DNA from: a virus
DNA length: 22,661 bases
Virus record (IMG/VR): IMGVR_UViG_3300043446_003824
Location: 1 to 22,661 of that record
Reading direction: 5' to 3' (one strand)
Shown: positions 12,922-20,067 of the stretch, piece after piece
Layout: every line of letters begins with the position of its first letter
Position numbering within the stretch: the stretch's first letter is position 1
Made by a program: the position numbers and the translations under genes
Notes under the pieces: generated by a model
Database searches by the model: none
The model's input: the letters and a program-made list of their open reading frames with translations, nothing else
What the model was told of the DNA's origin: nothing

Positions 12922-13633
12922 TATGACTAAAATATTAAAAATTATAGCTGAAGAGTTTAATGCTGAAGAATTTATCAATATTTTGCCAGCATCTGAATTT
13001 ATTCCAGAATGGTATAGACAATCTCCTATTAAAACGCCTCAAACCTTTTCAGAATTATCATTGACAGCACAAGGGGCTACAAATTCAACTTATAAAAGAT
13101 GCACTCCATTTTTTGATGCCATGACATCTGGATATATTGCATATTTAACAGCAGATATAGAGATTATACAAAAACCAAATGGGACACCTTTTATTGCTAA
13201 TAGAACAAATAGACTTATTGTTTCAGACCACTCAGAGCAGCAGTGGATTGGTCTGCCAGAGCCAAGTGGATATCACCGTGTAGTATATAAATGGCATAAT
13301 CAATTTTCTTTTAATTCTCCAGAAGGGTATTCACTTCTATTTACTCAGCCAATTAATCGTTTTGATCTGCCATTTTTAACTGTAACTGGAATTGTAGATG
13401 TAGATAAATGGGATCTACAGGTTCACTATCCATTTTTTATTAGACAAGATTTTCATGGAATTATAGAAAAGGGTACTCCAATTGTTCAAATTATTCCAAT
13501 TAAAAGAGAAAATTGGGAAAGAAAATTTGAGCCATATGAAGAAAAAAATACTCGTTCTAAATTAGATAAATTTTATTCAACAATAAAAAGATCTTATAAA
13601 AATAATTATTGGACAAAAAAAGAGTATAAATAA
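12911..13633 (+). CDS. Conserved tailed-phage protein of unknown function (240 aa)
   Basis: 240 residues with ILPASEFIPEWYRQSP, YKRCTPFFDAMTSGYIAYL, GYSLLFTQPINRFDLPFL, VTGIVDVDKWDLQVHYPFF and GTPIVQIIPIKRENWERKF. These blocks recur in a protein found widely in marine and freshwater tailed phages; I believe its function is unknown. The strand-rich pattern (GYI, GYSLLF, GTPIVQIIP) suggests a beta-barrel enzyme or structural fold. A second start at ATG 12923 is possible; neither has a clear ribosome binding site. Overlaps neighbours on both sides. Confidence 0.83.
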   Translation: MVNSMTKILKIIAEEFNAEEFINILPASEFIPEWYRQSPIKTPQTFSELSLTAQGATNSTYKRCTPFFDAMTSGYIAYLTADIEIIQKPNGTPFIANRTNRLIVSDHSEQQWIGLPEPSGYHRVVYKWHNQFSFNSPEGYSLLFTQPINRFDLPFLTVTGIVDVDKWDLQVHYPFFIRQDFHGIIEKGTPIVQIIPIKRENWERKFEPYEEKNTRSKLDKFYSTIKRSYKNNYWTKKEYK

Positions 13634-13863
13634 TGTATACAGATACAATGCGTAGAGCTTTTCATTCTATTACACCGCCAAAAAATTTTGGTATAAATCT
13701 TATTGATAATGATACATTTATTACAATAAAATTAGACGAAAAGTCATTTATTAGAATGACGCATGATGAAAAAATTGAGGCAGTTAAATATATCTCTATG
13801 GTAAAAAAAGCCTTAGAAATGGAAGGCGCAATAGTATTAGTAACAAGAGAACCACTTAAATGA
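13633..13863 (+). CDS. Hypothetical protein (76 aa)
   Basis: 76 residues starting MYTDTMRRAFHSITPPKNFG, with IKLDEKSFIRMTHDEKIEAVKYI and a final IVLVTREPL. Its ATG overlaps the upstream stop (TAATG) and its own stop overlaps the next ATG (ATGA), so it is translationally coupled. No family recognised. Confidence 0.75.
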   Translation: MYTDTMRRAFHSITPPKNFGINLIDNDTFITIKLDEKSFIRMTHDEKIEAVKYISMVKKALEMEGAIVLVTREPLK

Positions 13864-13991
13864 TTAAATATTTATTTATGTCAATTATTTGTAGAATTAA
13901 AGATCATGTCTTGACAGATATAGGTTCTTGCCCTTATACTGGTAAGACGTACAATGTTTGTACGAGATGCCTTAAAACTATGGAGAATTAA
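13860..13991 (+). CDS. Small zinc-finger-like protein (43 aa)
   Basis: A gene of 43 codons between two coupled genes: ATGA overlap on the left, TAATG on the right. The sequence carries C11, C24 and a terminal VCTRCLKTME (C34xxC37), with a His at residue 16, a pattern like other small phage zinc ribbons (CRIxxH ... CxRC). A TTGACA-N18-TATACT lies inside it by chance or as an internal promoter. Confidence 0.72.
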   Translation: MIKYLFMSIICRIKDHVLTDIGSCPYTGKTYNVCTRCLKTMEN

Positions 13992-14479
13992 TGCAAACAT
14001 TTTTAACATCAACCAATAGCTTAGAATGTGCTAATAATCTTGACAATAAAAGATTAAACAAACAAATACTTGAGGGCTATCAAATCCTTAACGTACTCTC
14101 TGGCATGTCTAAAACTGGTGGATGGCGCAATCATCCTGCCGTGTTGATGTGGAAAGGCTATGAGCGTGGTCTTTGGGACTATGTTCAAAGCATGGTGCAT
14201 ATAGCAAACCTGCGTGGTATTAAAACAGAAAATAATGTAAATAATCTTAATGCTTTATATAACCAATGCTGGGAAGACTGGGGAGATGAATATCCAGAAT
14301 TTTGGCGGGATGAAAATAAAGTAATGCGTATTATCACTACACATCGTGCTAATTTATTCAAGAAAGATCCTTTATATTACGTAAAGTATCAATATGCTGT
14401 AGATAGTCCATATAATGCTCCATGCTGTCCAGATAGAAAAGAACCTTGTAAGTATTATTGGCCAACACATGTGTCATAA
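13991..14479 (+). CDS. Pyrimidine-dimer DNA glycosylase-like protein (MSMEG_6728 / endonuclease V type)
   Basis: 162 residues: MQTFLTSTNSLECANNLD, then NKRLNKQILEGYQIL, GGWRNHPAVLMWKGYE and IITTHRANLFKKDP. This set is typical of bacterial and phage proteins grouped with the T4 DenV-like pyrimidine dimer excision family (actinobacterial MSMEG_6728 type). The family is thought to remove UV photoproducts through glycosylase/AP-lyase action, which would suit a sunlit-water phage. The C-terminal CCPDRKEPCKYYWPTHV adds three Cys and a His that may bind metal. Catalytic activity is inferred only. Confidence 0.8.
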   Translation: MQTFLTSTNSLECANNLDNKRLNKQILEGYQILNVLSGMSKTGGWRNHPAVLMWKGYERGLWDYVQSMVHIANLRGIKTENNVNNLNALYNQCWEDWGDEYPEFWRDENKVMRIITTHRANLFKKDPLYYVKYQYAVDSPYNAPCCPDRKEPCKYYWPTHVS

Positions 14480-14512
14480 TGTAGTATACTTACATATGAG
14501 AAGAGGTTTATT

Positions 14513-14932
14513 ATGGATATAGTGGTTGCAGCCTTAATGATGTTCTCTATATCATTTTTTATTGCATATTTACATGCAGCAATTAATCTTAAAAAAACCA
14601 CCGCAATGCTTACAGAAATAATACTAATACACCTTGCAACAACAAACTCTATTCCAGAATCTATTAAAAATCCAATTTCTCCAGATGATATACATAAAGA
14701 AAATTTTATAAAGTTTTTATCAGAATCTCGTGATTGGGCCTATCAATATATTGAAGATGTTCAAAAAGGAATATCTGATTTTGTTTCTGAGGTAGAGCCA
14801 TCAGTTAATTATTTTAATGAATATGGAATAGTTATAGAGGGAATGCCACTATATAATGATATGAAAAAACTATCAGATAGTTTTGAGAAACTAAAAAAAC
14901 TTTTGCCAGAGGATATTGATGATAGACGCTAG
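14513..14932 (+). CDS. Membrane-anchored helical protein
   Basis: 139 residues with an N-terminal TM segment (about 3-26, VVAALMMFSISFFIAYLHAA) and a long acidic helical cytoplasmic or external part ending LKKLLPEDIDDRR. AAGAGG lies 6 nt before ATG. A possible TATACT at 14485-14490 lacks a good -35. No family recognised. The stop at 14930-14932 lies inside the next gene. Confidence 0.73.
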   Translation: MDIVVAALMMFSISFFIAYLHAAINLKKTTAMLTEIILIHLATTNSIPESIKNPISPDDIHKENFIKFLSESRDWAYQYIEDVQKGISDFVSEVEPSVNYFNEYGIVIEGMPLYNDMKKLSDSFEKLKKLLPEDIDDRR

Positions 14933-15134
14933 AGGTATTCCTACATGTACATGCCCTAGCTGTGGTGGCAGTCTTTTTAGAGCATTGGTATCTTTTGATC
15001 CAGATACCTATACTATTGGAATGTATCACTTGGATATTCAATGCCATGATTGTGGTGCGCTTGCTACCGCCCCAACACCAATAGATAATCCAGATAAGGA
15101 TAATGATGATAATTCCAAGACTCAAGAGTTTTGA
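14919..15134 (+). CDS. Zinc-ribbon protein (71 aa)
   Basis: From ATG 14919 (AGAGGA 5 nt upstream; a TTG directly before it is also possible) the product has CTCPSCGGSL (CxC, CxxC) and, 29 residues later, CHDCGALA: a classical zinc ribbon with two CxxC knuckles. The acidic tail DNPDKDNDDN follows. Such small ribbons often bind nucleic acid or transcription partners. It overlaps the genes on both sides (14 and 29 nt). Confidence 0.8.
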   Translation: MIDARGIPTCTCPSCGGSLFRALVSFDPDTYTIGMYHLDIQCHDCGALATAPTPIDNPDKDNDDNSKTQEF

Positions 15135-15273
15135 AGAAAGTTTAAAGTATGACTATGCTGTTTGTGAAGTTGTTTTATGTAGTAAAGAGTCTTACAAACT
15201 TGCTATGACAGAAACAAGGTTTGTAGATTTTTGTGAAGATCATTACAAAATATATATATTGGGGGAAAAATGA
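15106..15273 (+). CDS. Small Cys-rich protein (55 aa)
   Basis: A short gene of 55 codons (ATG 15106; ATG 15103 is directly before it) with AAGGA at 15096-15100. The pattern C20, C25, C43 and H46 (VVLCSKES ... DFCEDHYKIYIL) recalls small zinc-binding proteins with an FC..H ending. It overlaps the upstream zinc ribbon by 29 nt and the next gene by 4 nt (ATGA). A competing frame over 15233-15451 has no ribosome binding site and is discarded. Confidence 0.65.
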   Translation: MIIPRLKSFEESLKYDYAVCEVVLCSKESYKLAMTETRFVDFCEDHYKIYILGEK

Positions 15274-15428
15274 AAGATATATTGTTATCAACAATAACAG
15301 GTTTTGGATGTGGCGTAGTGTTCGCAGCATTCAAATTGCCAGTTCCAGCACCGCCAGTTTTTGCAGGGGTGGCAGGAATAATTGGTCTTTGGGCTGGCTA
15401 TGCTATACTAATAAAGGTTCTATCCTAG
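15270..15428 (+). CDS. XapX-domain membrane protein (52 aa)
   Basis: 52 residues, nearly all hydrophobic: an N-terminal TM helix, then KLPVPAPPVFAGVAGIIGLWAGY and a short tail. The central L-P-x-P-A-P-P...AG..GI.G...GY is the signature of XapX domains, found in short bacterial membrane proteins of unknown function. ATG overlaps the previous stop by 4 nt, and GGGGGAAAA supplies a purine-rich binding site. It precedes another small membrane protein. Confidence 0.83.
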   Translation: MKDILLSTITGFGCGVVFAAFKLPVPAPPVFAGVAGIIGLWAGYAILIKVLS

Positions 15429-15437
15429 GAGGAAAAA

Positions 15438-15689
15438 ATGGAACTAAGTAAGAAAAATAAGGCAATGCTTGCATCATATGCTCGTTCAGTAGTAGGTGCA
15501 GCTTCAGCTCTATATGTTGCTGGTGTAACAGATCCAAAGGATCTATGGGCAGCTCTTGTTGGTGCTCTAATTCCAGTAGCTGTACGTGCAGTAAATCCAA
15601 ACGATCCAGCATTTGGACGTTTGCCAAAAGCATCTGCTGTGGAAGAAGCTCTTAAGGCTGCAAAGCCAAAGAAAAAGAAATCTGAATAA
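15438..15689 (+). CDS. Conserved phage membrane-associated protein (83 aa), holin-like
   Basis: 83 residues: basic start MELSKKNKAML, hydrophobic helices at about 10-28 and 34-52, and the block LIPVAVRAVNPNDPAFGRLP before a lysine-rich tail AKPKKKKSE. The PNDPAFGR block appears conserved in phages. Two short hydrophobic helices and a basic tail suit a holin-like role, but it lies far from the endolysin. AGGAGG at 15427-15432 is very strong, and a terminator follows directly, both signs of high expression. Confidence 0.78.
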   Translation: MELSKKNKAMLASYARSVVGAASALYVAGVTDPKDLWAALVGALIPVAVRAVNPNDPAFGRLPKASAVEEALKAAKPKKKKSE

Positions 15690-15709
15690 TAATCAGATTT
15701 ATATGTGAG

Positions 15710-15738
15710 GCGGATCTAGAAATAGATCCGCTTTACTT
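15710..15738 (+). terminator. Rho-independent terminator closing the long + strand operon
   Basis: 9-bp perfect stem GCGGATCTA/TAGATCCGC with a GAAA tetraloop and TTTACTTAT after it. It has the same design (GAAA loop, long stem) as the terminator at 1603-1632 and separates the 11390-15689 gene run from the glycan island. Confidence 0.88.
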
Positions 15739-15751
15739 ATAGGATAAATAT

Positions 15752-16450
15752 ATGGCAAACTTTGGATCATTGTGGATAGGAAATCCTTTAAGTAAAGTAG
15801 AGCAAACTGCTCTATCTTCTTTCATCCACTATGGACATTCATTTACATTATTTGTATATGATATGTCTATGAAAGTACCTAAAGGGATTATTAAAGAAGA
15901 CGCAAATAAAATTATTCCAGAGTCTGAAATATTTAAAATCCAAAATTCTTACGGACCATTTGCAGATATGTTTAGATACACAATGATTAAAAAAACTGGT
16001 CTAATATGGACAGATACTGACTCTATCTGTTTAAGATCTGATTGGGATTTTGGAGATTATCTTTTTGGTTTTGAAGAAGACAAAAGGTTGGCGAACGGAA
16101 TACTAAAGATGCCACAAGATTCTGACCTAATAAACTTTTTAATCAAGAACTCTGTAAAGTATGATAAAAGTAAAATAGTCTGGTCTGAGATAGGGCCACT
16201 GCTAGTAACAAAGGGTGCTAAAAAATACGGGGTGCTAAAATATGCACAGCCTCCAGAAGTATTTTATCCAGTACATTTCTGGCAATGGAAAAAGATATGG
16301 GATAGGGATTATAAAGAAGAGGTTCTTAATAAGTGCAAAGAAAGTCATACATTACAAATATGGAATCAGTTTTTAAACAGGGGAGGAATTGATAAAAATA
16401 AACTTCCCAAAGGATCTGCTATAGATTATCTTTATAATAAGTTTAATTAG
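15752..16450 (+). CDS. Glycosyltransferase with DXD sugar-binding region (GT32/OCH1-like)
   Basis: 232 residues. SLWIGNPLSKVEQTALSSF near the start and YGPFADMFRYTMIKKTGLIWTDTDSICLR (read as two neighbouring blocks) form the nucleotide-sugar site; TDTD holds the DXD that binds Mn2+ and the donor. The family transfers sugars such as mannose or galactose to glycans or lipids. TAGGAT at 15740-15745 could be a -10 with exactly 6 nt to ATG, or AGGA could act as ribosome binding site. Its stop overlaps that of the convergent gene by 3 nt (TTAG) with no terminator between. Confidence 0.85.
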   Translation: MANFGSLWIGNPLSKVEQTALSSFIHYGHSFTLFVYDMSMKVPKGIIKEDANKIIPESEIFKIQNSYGPFADMFRYTMIKKTGLIWTDTDSICLRSDWDFGDYLFGFEEDKRLANGILKMPQDSDLINFLIKNSVKYDKSKIVWSEIGPLLVTKGAKKYGVLKYAQPPEVFYPVHFWQWKKIWDRDYKEEVLNKCKESHTLQIWNQFLNRGGIDKNKLPKGSAIDYLYNKFN

Positions 16451-17919
16451 ACATATCCAGTCATATCTTGTTTATCAACATTTTGAACAGTAGATCTAGT
16501 TTTATATATATTGCATATGTTTGGTCTATCCATTTTTATAGTATAAACATTTAGGCTATTGTGGTAATAAAGATAGTGATCTATTGGTCTTGACACTGGA
16601 TTTTTTACATCCTCTATTATTTTCTTTGCCCCAGATTTGCTAACTATATAACATAAACATGACCATGACTGATAAACCTTACAAATATTTTCTTTTCCAA
16701 TCATTAAATCTTTGGCATTCTTTTTATATCTTATATTGCCAGTTTCTGGAATATAGACAGTAAACACATCCCAGTCTTCTGGGAGCTCGTCAATATACTT
16801 ATATATCATCTGATTAAAGTTTTTAGAAATCTGTATATCATCCTCCATAAGCATTAGATGATCATATTTAGAATCAACAAAGTTATTCCAAGCAGTATAG
16901 TTGCTAGCCCAAATGCCCAACTCTCCAGGCTTCCATCCGCCATCCTCATGACCTTTAGGATAGATTTTTATTTTAGACTTCTTATAAAAACTTTTAATGT
17001 CCTCTACGTTCTTCATTATAATTGTTGGAGTTTCTAACTCAACAAAGTTTTCTTCAAGTTGTTTTTTTGCACGTTTTACAAGTTTGCTTCTTACCTCAAT
17101 ATCATTATTTTTTTCATCATGAAATATTTTAAAACATATTTTTGGATTTTTAATTTTTTGGGTTAATCCAGCTCCAGTGTCAAAAAACTGTTCTTTAGGA
17201 TATAACTTGCTATTTTTTTCCCACCAACCATCTATGTGCTCTTTTGATCTTGTGTGGAATGTGGAGTGTGATGAGTTAATAGCATGTTTAGTATCAAGTA
17301 TATAGGTAAACAGTGGCATTGAATATGCATTTCCTAAGTTGTACAATATAACATCTGCCGCCTGATTTTTAAAACCAAAACTATTAAAAATATATTTGTC
17401 ACCGATTTTATGATTTTTAACTAAATTTTTAGCATAACTTCTTTTTATTAAATAACATGCAGTAGACCAAGAATAATGTGATTTATCTTTATAATTAAAC
17501 TGTTCTTTTTTATGTAAACTAAACTTAACAGGTTCATTCTGTATCATAATAAATTGAACAATTTCAGCATTTTTAGGAATATTTTTTACAACATAGTTCC
17601 AATCCCATTGCCAATATTGCACGGTATCAAAACTAAAATCATCTTCCATTATTATTGCATATTCAGAGTCTGAGGTATTTAACCAATAATCTAAAGCCTT
17701 GATGTGTGAAGCAAGGCATCCTATTTCGCTAGATTTTAGATTAGGATATTTACCACTAACAATACTAGATAAATCATCTTTTCTTCCATCTACCGCTTCA
17801 ATAATTGTATAGTCAGCTACATCGTATTTTTGAAATTCGTTTTTAGCATTTTTTAATCTATGCTTATGGTCTTTCAAATTTATTAAATATACTGGACCAA
17901 AGTTCTGTAGTTTACTCAT
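16447..17919 (-). CDS. Two-domain glycosyltransferase, tandem GT25-like modules
   Basis: 490 residues. Domain 1 (about 8-225) is a GT25 (LPS beta-galactosyltransferase-type) module: VYLINLKDHKHRLKNAK, EAVDGRKDD, SSEIGCLASHIKALDYWL and IIMEDDFSF (residues 91-94 MEDD). Domain 2 (about 255-475) repeats the layout more loosely: PGELGIWASNYTAWNNFV and LMLMEDDIQIS (MEDD at 358-361), CYIVSKSGAKKII, PIDHYLYYH. Two complete acceptor/donor sites in one chain suggest a bifunctional enzyme adding two sugars. ATG overlaps the end of the upstream methyltransferase by 8 nt, so both come from the divergent promoter at 18495. Confidence 0.86.
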   Translation of the reverse strand: MSKLQNFGPVYLINLKDHKHRLKNAKNEFQKYDVADYTIIEAVDGRKDDLSSIVSGKYPNLKSSEIGCLASHIKALDYWLNTSDSEYAIIMEDDFSFDTVQYWQWDWNYVVKNIPKNAEIVQFIMIQNEPVKFSLHKKEQFNYKDKSHYSWSTACYLIKRSYAKNLVKNHKIGDKYIFNSFGFKNQAADVILYNLGNAYSMPLFTYILDTKHAINSSHSTFHTRSKEHIDGWWEKNSKLYPKEQFFDTGAGLTQKIKNPKICFKIFHDEKNNDIEVRSKLVKRAKKQLEENFVELETPTIIMKNVEDIKSFYKKSKIKIYPKGHEDGGWKPGELGIWASNYTAWNNFVDSKYDHLMLMEDDIQISKNFNQMIYKYIDELPEDWDVFTVYIPETGNIRYKKNAKDLMIGKENICKVYQSWSCLCYIVSKSGAKKIIEDVKNPVSRPIDHYLYYHNSLNVYTIKMDRPNICNIYKTRSTVQNVDKQDMTGYV

Positions 17920-18487
17920 TCTTAGATATCCAGACCTGTCCGTTCTTTATAATCAAAGATAGGTCCTTGCTATACTCGTTTAAAAATCTGTCTATTCCAG
18001 GTTTTGGGGACATTAGAGGGTCGTTAGAGTCATGTGACCATGTATAGTCATCAAAAGCCATGATTCCGCCCTTCTTAAGGCATCTCCAGCCGAATGTGGC
18101 ATCTTTATAGACTTCCTCTGCACGATGATCACCGTCAACATATATAAAATCATAATGTTCGTCTTGGGCATTTTGTAGGAAGTCAGAAGAGTATCCTTTT
18201 ATTTTACAAATATTTTTATACTTAGATACACGTTCATCATAATATGATTCTACATCCTGCCAGTCAAATGTTTTATGAATATTTTCATCTGATCCACACC
18301 ATGTATCAACATCTGTTAGCCAAGATGTTTCATGTGTAATTATATTTTCCATCATCCATTCTGTAGCATCCCCAGTATATGCACCTATCTGTAAAAAATC
18401 TATATAAGGTTTGCCAGCATACCTTTCTGGAAGGATTAGCTGGAAATACTGTATAGCTCCCATTTTAAACCAATTTGGATACCCCAT
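17912..18487 (-). CDS. Class I SAM-dependent methyltransferase
   Basis: 191 residues. IDFLQIGAYTGDATEWM is the SAM-binding glycine loop (motif I), FIYVDGDHRAEEVYKDA the later acidic strand, and KKGGIMAFDDYTW the motif near the active site. This is the layout of Methyltransf_24-type enzymes, which often act on sugars in polysaccharide clusters. First gene of the leftward pair; its ATG is 7 nt from a TATAAT, implying leaderless translation. Confidence 0.87.
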   Translation of the reverse strand: MGYPNWFKMGAIQYFQLILPERYAGKPYIDFLQIGAYTGDATEWMMENIITHETSWLTDVDTWCGSDENIHKTFDWQDVESYYDERVSKYKNICKIKGYSSDFLQNAQDEHYDFIYVDGDHRAEEVYKDATFGWRCLKKGGIMAFDDYTWSHDSNDPLMSPKPGIDRFLNEYSKDLSLIIKNGQVWISKNE

Positions 18488-18494
18488 ATATTCA

Positions 18495-18500
18495 ATTATA
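18495..18500 (-). promoter_or_regulatory. -10 box, leftward half of divergent promoter
   Basis: TATAAT on the minus strand, 7 nt before ATG (18487). There is no strong -35, and the region upstream is occupied by the opposing promoter. Confidence 0.65.
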
Positions 18501-18510
18501 CCCTATCTTC

Positions 18511-18519
18511 TGGTATAAT
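18511..18519 (+). promoter_or_regulatory. Extended -10, rightward half of divergent promoter
   Basis: TGGTATAAT, 5 nt before GTG (18525), so transcription is expected to start at the start codon. The two -10 boxes are 13 nt apart on opposite strands. Confidence 0.7.
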
Positions 18520-18524
18520 TAAAT

Positions 18525-19103
18525 GTGTCTTTAAAAACTATAATTTCTCAAAACCAACTCAATAATGCAAAGCTTTATTCAACAAAGTTTGAGTTTATAA
18601 AATATTTGCCTAAAAATGCAAAAATGTTAGAAATAGGAACGCTTGCAGGCGATTACGCTGAACTATTACTAAATACAAACCCAGACTGCCTTGATCTGGT
18701 TGATGTATTTATGGCAAATGACTGGAAAGATCTTAATAGATTTAATAAAGATGGTCACTACGATTTTGTAAAAAATAGATTTAAAAATAATCCAGAAGTT
18801 AGCCTACATAAAGGATATAGTCACGATATCTTGCCTACGCTAAATAAAAAGTATGACTATATTTATATAGATGCTAACCATGACTATGATCATGTTGCAA
18901 AAGATTTAGAGTATTCGCTACCACTGCTTGCTGATGGAGGTATCATAGGATTTAATGACTATATATATGATGATGCAGACTATATAGTTTATGGTGTAAT
19001 TGAAACGGTATGTGAATTTTTAGATAAAAATAAAGATTGGGAAGTAATAGGTTTTGCATTACAGGAAAGAATGTATGCAGATATTTATATTAAAAAGGTT
19101 TAA
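18525..19103 (+). CDS. Class I SAM-dependent methyltransferase
   Basis: 192 residues with AKMLEIGTLAGDYAELLL (SAM loop), LDLVDVF, YDYIYIDANHDYDHVAKDL and LADGGIIGFNDYIYDD. It is related in plan to the methyltransferase at 17912 but clearly diverged, so an ancient duplication or separate acquisition is possible. GTG start with leaderless spacing and no Shine-Dalgarno. An overlapping ATG two bases earlier runs into a stop at once, confirming GTG. Likely sugar or nucleotide-sugar methylation. Confidence 0.86.
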   Translation: MSLKTIISQNQLNNAKLYSTKFEFIKYLPKNAKMLEIGTLAGDYAELLLNTNPDCLDLVDVFMANDWKDLNRFNKDGHYDFVKNRFKNNPEVSLHKGYSHDILPTLNKKYDYIYIDANHDYDHVAKDLEYSLPLLADGGIIGFNDYIYDDADYIVYGVIETVCEFLDKNKDWEVIGFALQERMYADIYIKKV

Positions 19104-19105
19104 TA

Positions 19106-19762
19106 GTGGATTTTGTTTATATATGTCGTGATGGTGAAAATGAAGAGTTAAGGTATTCTATTAGATCTGTATTGCATTTTTATCCAGATGCCGTAATTCA
19201 TATTTTTGGTGGTAAACCAAAATGGTATTCTGGAAACTTTACTGAAATAAAAGATTTTGGTAATAAGTTTGATAATATGGATCAATGTTATAAAGCTATA
19301 TGTGAAAGTAATATAGAAAATTTTATACTTATGAATGACGATTTTTATATTATAAATAAACCTGATAGTTTTACCTATTACTTTGATGGCCCATTAAGCT
19401 TAAAAATAGAATCTCATATGGCAAAGTATGGAATATCAAAGTATTCTAGAGTACTGTCAGAAGCAAATACAAAATTAAAATCTATGGGAATTGACAACCC
19501 TGTTAACTATGATGTTCATACTCCTATGTTATTTAATAAAGTAAAATTATCTAAAATAGTTGATTTGTCTTCTGCACCTAGATCAATGTATGGAAATATA
19601 TATAATGTTGGTGGAGAAAAAATAAAAGATGTAAAAATATATAAACACACTGATTCTATTTATATAGATGGATATTTTTTATCAAGTGAGGATAATTCAT
19701 TTAATAAAATAAAATCTTTTATTGATAAAAAATTTAGTAAAAAAACCATTTATGAGTCTTGA
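19106..19762 (+). CDS. Stealth-like sugar(-phosphate) transferase
   Basis: 218 residues. DFVYICRDGENEELRYSIRS, HIFGGKPKWYSG, FILMNDDFYI, a HxP block (VHTPMLFNK) and RSMYGN match in order the conserved regions of Stealth-type capsule polymerases (hexose-1-phosphate transferases) or related glycosyltransferases. It is shorter than full Stealth proteins. GTG start 2 nt after the methyltransferase stop, so both are co-transcribed. It probably transfers a sugar or sugar phosphate onto a surface glycan. Its end overlaps a small minus-strand gene by 13 nt. Confidence 0.78.
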   Translation: MDFVYICRDGENEELRYSIRSVLHFYPDAVIHIFGGKPKWYSGNFTEIKDFGNKFDNMDQCYKAICESNIENFILMNDDFYIINKPDSFTYYFDGPLSLKIESHMAKYGISKYSRVLSEANTKLKSMGIDNPVNYDVHTPMLFNKVKLSKIVDLSSAPRSMYGNIYNVGGEKIKDVKIYKHTDSIYIDGYFLSSEDNSFNKIKSFIDKKFSKKTIYES

Positions 19763-19902
19763 CTATTTATTAATTCAATAATTTTTTTTACATATTTTTC
19801 ATAATCAATATCAATAATAAGGTTACCATCAATTAATTTATGGATTTTAACTTCTTTACCTATTTCAAAAAGTATTGATCTTATATCATCTTCAATATTC
19901 AT
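19750..19902 (-). CDS. Small hypothetical protein (50 aa)
   Basis: 50 codons: MNIEDDIRSILFEIGKEVK then LIDGNLIIDIDYEKY and a lysine-rich helix. The composition is protein-like (amphipathic helices, a beta pair). An extended -10 TGCTATAAT lies exactly 6 nt before ATG. It overlaps the 3' end of the convergent glycosyltransferase by 13 nt. Function unknown. Confidence 0.6.
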   Translation of the reverse strand: MNIEDDIRSILFEIGKEVKIHKLIDGNLIIDIDYEKYVKKIIELINSQDS

Positions 19903-19908
19903 AATTTT

Positions 19909-19917
19909 ATTATAGCA
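19909..19917 (-). promoter_or_regulatory. Extended -10 with leaderless spacing, touching tRNA-Arg
   Basis: TGCTATAAT on the minus strand; its first two bases are within the end of the tRNA-Arg gene. ATG 19902 follows after 6 nt. Confidence 0.6.
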
Positions 19918-19988
19918 CCCCTGGCAGGAATCGAACCTGCGACGCAGACCTTAGAAGAGTCTCGCTCTGTCCACTGAGCTACAGAGGT
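19916..19988 (-). tRNA. tRNA-Arg (TCT)
   Basis: Acceptor ACCTCTG/CAGGGGT, D arm GCTC/GAGC, anticodon loop CTTCTAA (TCT), T arm GCAGG-TTCGATT-CCTGC, discriminator G. CCA is not encoded. It reads AGA, a frequent Arg codon in these genes. Confidence 0.95.
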
Positions 19989-19992
19989 CTGG

Positions 19993-20063
19993 AGCGGATG
20001 ACGAGAATCGAACTCGCACCATCAGCTTGGAAGGCTGAAGCACTACCATTATGCAACATCCGC
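19993..20063 (-). tRNA. tRNA-Gly (TCC)
   Basis: Acceptor GCGGATG/CATCCGC, anticodon stem TCAGC/GCTGA with loop CTTCCAA (TCC), T loop TTCGATT, discriminator T. It reads GGA. Confidence 0.95.
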
Positions 20064-20067
20064 AATG

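Noticed and set aside
13911-13940. TTGACA-N18-TATACT as promoter
   Set aside because: It lies within a coupled 43-codon gene with an 18-bp spacer; I see no gene start at suitable distance, so coding use explains it.
15233-15451. 72-codon + strand frame
   Set aside because: It overlaps in another frame two better genes (55 codons and the XapX gene) and has no ribosome binding site.
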